From: Streptomyces sp. NBC_00289
Lineage (GTDB): Bacteria; Actinomycetota; Actinomycetes; Streptomycetales; Streptomycetaceae
Direction of reading: 5' to 3'
DNA length: 64,000 nucleotides
NCBI RefSeq assembly: GCF_041435115.1
Contig: NZ_CP108046.1
Span: 930,001-994,000 of the forward strand
The notes under the pieces are model-generated. The model saw only the letters and a list, made by a program, of their open reading frames with translations, was not told the DNA's origin and did not search any database. The translations under genes were made by a program, and so were the position numbers. Below, one piece after another: positions 58,814 to 64,000 of the stretch. The stretch's first letter is position 1. Each line of letters begins with the position of its first letter.

Positions 58814-59320
58814 ATGGCAGCGACAGGACGGGACGCGCCGGCGCAGTCAGCGACGGCCGACCGCGAAATCGTGATCACCCGGGTCATCAATGCCCCACGG
58901 GAGCTGGTGTTCGAGGCGTTCACCGAGATCCGGCACCTGTCGCAGTGGTGGGGCCCGGAGGGGTTCACCACCACCACACGGTTCTTCGAGTTCCGCGTCG
59001 GCGGGGAGTGGGACTTCGTGATGCACGGACCGGACGGGACGGACTACCAGGAGTGGATCTCCTGGACCGAGATCGCCCCGCCGGAGCGGATCGCACTGCT
59101 GCACGGCGAGTCCCGCGGCGACCCGAACGCCTTCGAGTCGGCCTTGACGTTCGCGCCCGACGGCGCGGCGACCCGGATCGAGATGCGCACACTGTTCCCC
59201 ACCAAGGAACTGCGCGACGAGGCGGTCGACAAGTACCACGCGATCGAGGGCGGCCGGCAGACCCTGAGCAGCCTGGCTGCCTACGTCACCGACCTCGCGC
59301 GGAAGGGGGCGCAGGGCTGA
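58814..59320 (+). CDS. SRPBCC (AHSA1-like) protein, 168 aa
   Basis: GGAGTG overlaps the ArsR stop and serves as ribosome site. A START/AHSA1-type helix-grip fold: IVITRVINAPRELVFEAFTE, LSQWWGPEGFTTTTR, GGEWDFVMHGPDGTDYQEWI and ALTFAPDGAATRIEMRTLFP. These bind hydrophobic ligands or serve as Hsp90-cochaperone-like domains; many sit after an ArsR gene and their role is unknown. Translationally coupled with the next gene: its TGA shares one base with that ATG. Confidence 0.85.
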   Translation: MAATGRDAPAQSATADREIVITRVINAPRELVFEAFTEIRHLSQWWGPEGFTTTTRFFEFRVGGEWDFVMHGPDGTDYQEWISWTEIAPPERIALLHGESRGDPNAFESALTFAPDGAATRIEMRTLFPTKELRDEAVDKYHAIEGGRQTLSSLAAYVTDLARKGAQG

Positions 59321-59985
59321 TGGCCGGGAAGGTGTTCTTCAGCGTGACGATGTCGCTGGACGGCTTCATCGCGCCCGAGCCGCCGCCCGTTGACGACTTC
59401 CTCGCGCCCGACAAGCAGGACGACCCGGACGTTCAGCGCTGGATGGCGCAGTGGACGGAGCTGCAGCAGTGGCTGTTCCCGCTGCGGTTCCTCCGGGAGA
59501 ACCTGAAGCTGGGCGAGGGCGGCGAGGAGGGCCACGACAACGACGTCGCTCGGGAGACGTTCGAACGCACCGGCGCGAGCGTCATGGGCAAGCGCATGTT
59601 CGACCTCGGCGAGCAGTCATGGCCGGAGGAGGCGCCCTTCCACACCCCGGTCTTCGTCGTCACGCACACCAAGCGTGACCCGTGGGAGCGGCCCGGCGGC
59701 ACCACGTTCCACTTCGTCAACGACGGCATCGAGCACGCCCTCGACCAGGCCCGCGCCGCCGCCGGCGACCGCGACGTCCGCATCGCCGGCGGCGGCGCGA
59801 CGATCCTGGAGCACCTGAACGCCGGCCTGGTCGACGAGTTCTCGATCACGCTGTCACCGGTGCTTTTCGGCGCCGGCACCCGCCTGTTCGACGGCGTGGA
59901 CGCGTCCAGGGTCGCGCTGGAGCCGGTCCGTTCGGAGCCGTCGCCGCGGGTGACGCACCTGACCTACGCCGTACACCCACGGTAG
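59320..59985 (+). CDS. Dihydrofolate reductase-family protein, 221 aa
   Basis: The ATG at 59320 overlaps the SRPBCC stop by one base. A RibD/DHFR-like fold: KVFFSVTMSLDGFIAPEPP, ASVMGKRMFDLGEQSW, PVFVVTHTKRD, the dinucleotide loop RIAGGGATILEHLNAGLVDE and a late FSITLSPVLFGAGTRLFDGV. An insert of about 55 residues after residue 25 (DKQDDPDVQRWMAQWTELQQ) makes it longer than the usual 180-190. These are probable NADPH reductases of unknown substrate, common in ArsR/SRPBCC operons. Confidence 0.85.
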   Translation: MAGKVFFSVTMSLDGFIAPEPPPVDDFLAPDKQDDPDVQRWMAQWTELQQWLFPLRFLRENLKLGEGGEEGHDNDVARETFERTGASVMGKRMFDLGEQSWPEEAPFHTPVFVVTHTKRDPWERPGGTTFHFVNDGIEHALDQARAAAGDRDVRIAGGGATILEHLNAGLVDEFSITLSPVLFGAGTRLFDGVDASRVALEPVRSEPSPRVTHLTYAVHPR

Positions 59986-60258
59986 CCGCGCCACCACTCC
60001 CCCCCAGCGACCCGAGCACCCACGGCGCACGCGCTTGAATCAGCGGGCCACCACGGCCAACTGCGCGTAGCCCCTTGTCGCCGCCAGGCCGGCATCACGG
60101 AAGCCCGCCGTGGAGCGGCAGCCACAGGGTGGGTTGTGCCGGTGACTCCTCGCCCGCCTGGGAACGGGGTCTTTCGCCATGTCGGGTTGCGTTGCGACGG
60201 ACCAGCCCGGCCCATGAAGTCGGCTACCTACCTCGAACTGGACCGATGAGGCGGCGAA

Positions 60259-61383
60259 CTACTGGTCACCAGCGGCCGGTTCTGGGTCGTAGGGCTCGAA
60301 TTCGATGTAGTCGAGGGGGTCCTCGTCGCGGCGTCCGAGCGGGGGTAGGCCCTCGGTCGCGAACCGACCGCGCAGCCACTCCAGCAGGGTTGTGGTGAGG
60401 TCGGTGTGGAGCGGTGGACCTTGATCGGCATGGCGCGGTAGAACGATCAATGGCCAGTCGTCCGGCGTGGCACCTTCGGTCAGCCAGCACAGTTGGTCGC
60501 CGTCGATGGAGTCGGCGAAGGGCAGGAATCCCCCGGGCTCGGGATACACGGCCAGCGGATGATACTCAGGGAACTCGGCTCGCTGCCCCTGGTAGGTCTC
60601 CGCGTACCACTCGGCCCACGGTGCGAGCGCGTACCGATCCTCACCGAAGGGGGTGTTGAAGCGCAGCCAGCCGCACCAGGAGCCGGCCCCGTAACGCTCC
60701 ATCAGTCGTACGTACTCGCCGGGCAGACGAGTGCCCAGCTGTTCATACAGCCAGTCCCAGTTGTGCTTACCGAGCATGGGTATCTCCGGCGGCGGGACGA
60801 GCCTGATCAAAGTCTCCAGCCCGCTGCCTGTGGTGAGCGCCGCCCGCTGGTGAGCGGTTGGTTCCGGCCGCCGGGGCGGCGGTGTCCATGAGGTGTTCTC
60901 CAAGTCGGATTGCATACCACTTCGGGCCGCCACCGGGTGCATGCCGTCGGCCACGAGCTGGGCCAGCGTCGGCACGAGCGGGGTCGCGAAGCGCCGCCAG
61001 GGGTCGCGGCCCGCGTTCTCGTCGTCCTGACAGTGCATGACGACCGGCCACTGGTCGGGGTCGTCGGATGCCGTGGTGTCCCAGTAGAGGGTGTCGGCGG
61101 TACGAGTGGCGCCGAAGGGAAGGACGCCGGGGGCGTTACGCCGAGTCTGCTGGACCCAGGCTCCGTAGTCGAACCAACCACGGTTGACGCAGGGGACGTG
61201 AAGCCAGAGCCGGGCGCCGATGTCGAGTGGGCCGTACGCGGCAGCGATGGCCTTGTAGTCGGCGGGAAGGCTCGTCCCCAACCAGGACTCGACTGCCGCC
61301 CAGTCGACAGGTACGGCGAAGTCGGCCGGCGGATCGCCGAAGATCGCGGCGAAGGCGTTGACGTGCGGGTCTGAAGCATTCAC
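60259..61383 (-). CDS. Tandem SMI1/KNR4 (SUKH) domain protein, about 374 aa
   Basis: The GTG at 61383 is chosen as the best start in a weak field. Two SUKH-like units: PVDWAAVESWLGTSLPADYK then AIAAAYGPLDIGARLWLHVP, and DWLYEQLGTRLPGEYVRLME then RYGAGSWCGWLRFNTPF. Each has 'E-x-x-L-G-x-x-L-P-x-x-Y' and a following strand motif. Between them is a Pro-rich linker (about residues 185-210). SUKH proteins are immunity proteins or cell-wall signalling adaptors; double units are common in Streptomyces. It stands alone without a visible toxin gene. The acidic C-terminus (LDYIEFEPYDPEPAAGD) is unusual. Confidence 0.8.
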   Translation of the reverse strand: MNASDPHVNAFAAIFGDPPADFAVPVDWAAVESWLGTSLPADYKAIAAAYGPLDIGARLWLHVPCVNRGWFDYGAWVQQTRRNAPGVLPFGATRTADTLYWDTTASDDPDQWPVVMHCQDDENAGRDPWRRFATPLVPTLAQLVADGMHPVAARSGMQSDLENTSWTPPPRRPEPTAHQRAALTTGSGLETLIRLVPPPEIPMLGKHNWDWLYEQLGTRLPGEYVRLMERYGAGSWCGWLRFNTPFGEDRYALAPWAEWYAETYQGQRAEFPEYHPLAVYPEPGGFLPFADSIDGDQLCWLTEGATPDDWPLIVLPRHADQGPPLHTDLTTTLLEWLRGRFATEGLPPLGRRDEDPLDYIEFEPYDPEPAAGDQ

Positions 61384-61714
61384 GGGTCTGTAGACCTTTA
61401 CCGGGAGCGAACGGATGTTGACCGAGAGGGCGGGGAAGCAGTGAGCACCCTCCAACCTCCCTCAAGGACAGTGTTGTTGGGCTGACAAATGCGGTAAAGC
61501 CCCTGGTAGATGGGTTTTCGACCAAGAGAACCGTCTCCACCAGTGGCTTCGCATGCTTGTCTACCCGCCGGGTGTCGACGTGTCCAGTTCTGCCCTGCGC
61601 TTATGTCACCGAGGCTGTCGAACTCCTGGCCGGCCTCGCGCCCACCCTGACCGAACGCGATGCGGACCGCGTCGACGAAGGCGCTCGTGATCCGCGCGCC
61701 GGGGCCGGCCGGGC
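61384..61714. other. Stretch without an intact gene
   Basis: Plus-strand frames near 61590-61700 (VTEAVELLAGLAPTLTERDA) look coding-like but have no start context or family. Otherwise nothing. Confidence 0.35.
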
Positions 61715-61846
61715 CCCCGTGACCATCCGGCAAGCCTCCATGCTGCTGAAGCCCTGGTGCATGAGCCGGAAGTATTCCTCCCGCTCACGGACCAGGGCTC
61801 CACGGCCTGGCGCCTGCCCGCGGTCCTCCCGCATCTTGAAGGCCAT
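61715..61846 (-). pseudogene. IS30-family transposase N-terminal remnant
   Basis: GALVREREEYFRLMHQGFSS then MEACRMVTGARP matches the start of actinobacterial IS30 transposases, where 'L-V-R-E-R-E-x-Y-F-x-L-M-x-x-G' leads to a helix-turn-helix with R-T-G-x-R-W-R. Homology ends at ACRMV. The catalytic domain and terminal repeats are missing. Confidence 0.55.
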
Positions 61847-61950
61847 CGCGCCCCCTGAGCTGGGGTGTTGCGACGACCACTAGAACGCAAGGCCTACCGG
61901 ACGGGGCCATAGCACGGCCGGTCTATACCGCTGCCCGCGCCGACTTGCCG

Positions 61951-62619
61951 TTACCGCGTTGCGGCGGCCAGTGCCGCGCGGATGGCGTCCTCGTCGACCG
62001 GCCGGCCCTTCTCGTTCGAGTACGGCCCGTACGGTGTCCCCCACACCGGCGTGTCCGTCGCCTGCCGCCAGCTGTCGGCCAGCGGTCCCGCGTCCACCAC
62101 GCCGTACCCGATGGATTCGATGAATTCGGTCACCGCCGCCTTCGCCGGCGCGGAGTCCCCGGCGATCGGCAGGTAGGAGCGGTCGGCCGCCCCCGTTGGG
62201 CGGGCGAGTGACAACAGGTGCTTGAAGAAGATGTTGTTGAACGCTTTCACGAGCATGGCGTCCGGGATGTACCGCAGCAGCAGTTCGCTCGAGGTGAGCG
62301 ACCTGCTGTCGAACTCGGGGATGTGCCCGTCTCGCTCGGGGCCGTAGTTGCATGTGTCGATGACCGTCTTCCCGGCCAGTGGCGCGGCGGGCAAGTGGGG
62401 GAAGGCCTTGACCGGCACCGTGACCACGACGATGTCACCGGCCGCCGCGGCCTCCCCGCTCGTCGCCGCGGACGCCCGCGGCCCCAGTTCCGCGGCCGTG
62501 TCCGCGAGCGTTTCGGGACCGCGCGAGTTGCTGAGCACGACCTGGTGCCCAGCCCCGATGGCGAGCCGCGCGATGGTACTGCCGATGTATCCGCTTCCGA
62601 TGAATCCCACAGTCGTCAT
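61951..62619 (-). CDS. NADP/F420-type oxidoreductase, 222 aa
   Basis: The ATG at 62619 gives MTTVGFIGSGYIGSTIARLA, a Rossmann GxGxxG, then LSNSRGPETLADTAAE (Ser-Arg for NADP phosphate), VVTVPVKAF and IDTCNYGPERDG. The C-terminal half is AFNNIFFKHLLSLAR, LPIAGDSAPAKAAVTEFIES, the NADPH:F420 oxidoreductase-like (F420_oxidored) pattern. The family transfers hydride between NADP and F420 or small ketones. A close relative starts at the window's right edge. The NAD(P)-binding gene at 62692 lies 73 bases upstream on the same strand. Confidence 0.8.
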   Translation of the reverse strand: MTTVGFIGSGYIGSTIARLAIGAGHQVVLSNSRGPETLADTAAELGPRASAATSGEAAAAGDIVVVTVPVKAFPHLPAAPLAGKTVIDTCNYGPERDGHIPEFDSRSLTSSELLLRYIPDAMLVKAFNNIFFKHLLSLARPTGAADRSYLPIAGDSAPAKAAVTEFIESIGYGVVDAGPLADSWRQATDTPVWGTPYGPYSNEKGRPVDEDAIRAALAAATR

Positions 62620-62691
62620 ATTCTCAGCGTCCCTCCGGAAGAGCCGAACCCTTGCCATGTGCCGGACTCGTTGCGATTCGGGTCCCTGCCG

Positions 62692-63627
62692 TCAACTGGC
62701 GGGGAAGTAACGGCCGTTGTCCAAATCGGCGAGCAGGCCGGGCTGAGCGGGTTCCCAGCCAAGGGTCCGGCGGGTGATGAGGTTGGATGCCGGGTAGCTC
62801 TGCGTGACGATGTTCGCGAGGAAACCGAAGTATCCCGGCACCATCAGTACGTCCGCGGGAATGCTCACGGCGGGCAGGCCCAGACGGCTGGCAATGGCCT
62901 CGGCGATCTCGCGAAACGGGATGCCCCCGTCCCCGACCGCGTGCCAGTACTTGCCGGCCGGCCCCTTCTCCAGCGCCAAGCGGAACAAGGAGGCGACATC
63001 GCGGACGTGCACGGCGTTCCACAGGTTCGCGCCGTCGCCGGGATAGCCGACGAAGCCCTTCTCCTGCGAGAGCGCGATCAGCGTGGGGAGGAAGCCGGCA
63101 CGATCGGTCGTGCTGTGCGCGATGTTGGCAAATCGCACGACCGAAGACCGCACTCCCCGCTCGGCGAGGCCGATTACGGCGGTTTCCACGACGTTGCGAA
63201 CCCGCAGGGTGCCCTTGTACTCATCGCCGCCGGGAAGGGCCGGGTCCTCCTCGGTGGCCGGCCGGCCCAGGTTCCCGGGCGAGCCTATGCTCCCCGCCGC
63301 GACCAGTGGCTTTCCAGTTCCCGCGAGTGCCTCGCCGTACGCGAGCACGATCGGGAGCTCTGCGGCGGCCACGGCGTCGAGCCCGCCGGAGGGAAGCAGG
63401 TCTTGCCTGTGGGCAAGGTGGATGACGCCGTCGGAGTCCGCGGCCGCCTCCTTGAGCCCGTCGAGATCCTGAAGGTCGCCGCGACGCGCCTTCGCGCCGA
63501 GCGCCGACACCGCCGCCGCGGCTGTGTCCGACCGGGCCAGGCCGGTGACTTCGTGCCCGGCGGCGATGAGCTCGGGGATGATGTACGAACCGGAATGGCC
63601 GGTCCCGCCAGCGACGAAAACGCGCAT
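62692..63627 (-). CDS. Extended SDR (NAD-dependent epimerase/dehydratase-like), 311 aa
   Basis: RVFVAGGTGHSGSYIIPELI starts with a GGTGHSG cofactor loop of extended or atypical SDRs. GLARSDTAAAAV supplies the residue after beta 2. VIHLAHRQDLL, VAAGSIGSPGN and RVRNVVETAVIGLAERG follow; the last replaces the usual Y-x-x-x-K by R-V-R-N-V-V, so catalysis is uncertain. The C-terminal part (FREIAEAIASRLGLPAVSIP then LGWEPAQPGLLADLDNGRYF) is the substrate lobe. It is flanked by two F420-reductase-like genes on the same strand. Confidence 0.8.
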   Translation of the reverse strand: MRVFVAGGTGHSGSYIIPELIAAGHEVTGLARSDTAAAAVSALGAKARRGDLQDLDGLKEAAADSDGVIHLAHRQDLLPSGGLDAVAAAELPIVLAYGEALAGTGKPLVAAGSIGSPGNLGRPATEEDPALPGGDEYKGTLRVRNVVETAVIGLAERGVRSSVVRFANIAHSTTDRAGFLPTLIALSQEKGFVGYPGDGANLWNAVHVRDVASLFRLALEKGPAGKYWHAVGDGGIPFREIAEAIASRLGLPAVSIPADVLMVPGYFGFLANIVTQSYPASNLITRRTLGWEPAQPGLLADLDNGRYFPAS

Positions 63628-63723
63628 TTCACTGTCCTTGTGAGGTAGGTGGAGGGGCTGTTCTTCTCGTGCCGTGGATCGACTGGCGTGATGTGGCGCG
63701 AGAAGTGGTGGTGGCGGGTGCGC

Positions 63724-64000
63724 TCAGCCGAGAACGGTGATGCCGAGGGAGAAGTTGGCGTGCTTGACGGAATGGGTCATGAGGCCCAGCTCGAGCAGGC
63801 CGACGTTCTCCAGTGCCCGCGCCATCGGGAGATCCCCGGTGTCCATCGGGCGCAGCCCCAGGCTCTCGATGAACGCCGACACGCGCGCCTTCGCCTGCGC
63901 GTCGTCGCCGGCGATGAACACGTCCAACGGGCGACCCTCGGCTGGGCCGGCCGCCAGAACATGGGAGAACACGGTGTTGAACGCCTTGACGACATGCGCG
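63724..64000 (-). CDS. NADPH/F420-type oxidoreductase, C-terminal part (cut by window edge)
   Basis: The open frame runs off the window: AHVVKAFNTVFSHVLAAG, PLDVFIAGDDAQAKARVSAF, IESLGLRPMDTGDLPMARAL and ENVGLLELGLMTHSVKHANF. This is the C-terminal half of the F420_oxidored-like family, where 'V-K-A-F-N' follows the Rossmann domain. The start lies beyond 64000. It resembles the protein at 61951 in layout, but this copy has the extended ending typical of the longer subgroup. Confidence 0.75.
   Translation of the reverse strand, partial: AHVVKAFNTVFSHVLAAGPAEGRPLDVFIAGDDAQAKARVSAFIESLGLRPMDTGDLPMARALENVGLLELGLMTHSVKHANFSLGITVLG

Overview
The window is high-GC actinobacterial DNA, almost certainly from a Streptomyces chromosome. 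It has G/C-rich third codon positions, frequent GTG and TTG starts, many ricin-type (CBM13) secreted hydrolases, many one-component regulators with palindromic operators, and several decayed insertion sequences. No rRNA, tRNA or CRISPR array was seen. The mix of regulators, secreted enzymes, conflict genes and IS fragments suggests a chromosome arm or other accessory region.

Layout. 1-1.4 kb: debris (a molybdo-flavoprotein FAD-subunit fragment, a small hypothetical gene, a PP2C phosphatase remnant). 1.4-4.4 kb: a CsoR/CstR-like repressor, an MMPL exporter and a DUF302 protein sharing three 14-bp operators. 5-6.7 kb: a MarR/VOC divergent pair with twin operators and an IS481 remnant. 7-12.1 kb: a chitinase-type promoter and three secreted CBM13 proteins (GH18, beta-helix, ThuA-like). 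12.4-17.3 kb: an SCO6745-family protein and a PadR/ABC/FtsX operon in which padR is frameshifted. 17.6-20.8 kb: an XRE regulator, an SDR and an aldo/keto reductase. 21.4-27.9 kb: a run of secreted proteins with likely antifungal activity (RlpA-like barrel, GH128, GH19, thaumatin, GH64), interrupted by an IS5-type element that carries a SUKH-3 immunity-like gene. 28.2-35 kb: a ROK regulator, two sulfatases and an AraC regulator. 35.3-38.7 kb: a two-component system, an ISAzo13 remnant and an SDR.

38.9-46.7 kb is the most unusual region. A caspase-like/STAND NTPase gene lies on the minus strand behind an LCAT-like esterase gene. A 14-blade WD40 gene lies on the plus strand, and its N-terminus looks like the linker that follows the NTPase module in fused caspase-STAND-WD40 proteins. 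Two SAM methyltransferases sit between them and an unknown beta-repeat gene lies upstream. I read this as a split and inverted caspase-STAND conflict system with a lipase-like partner.

47-49.5 kb: a VOC protein, a ribbon-helix-helix/Doc-like toxin-antitoxin pair behind three 12-bp operator iterons, a 23-bp minisatellite and an ABM monooxygenase. 49.7-58.3 kb: a glycerol/polyol-type ABC transporter with two ATPases, a zinc alcohol dehydrogenase and a divergent AcoR-like activator. 58.4-60 kb: an ArsR/SRPBCC/DHFR-like operon with a palindrome filling the promoter. 60.3-64 kb: a double SMI1/KNR4 protein, an IS30 remnant and three NAD(P)-binding reductases, the last cut by the window edge.

Functions are inferred from reading motifs and family resemblance by eye. 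No database search was run.
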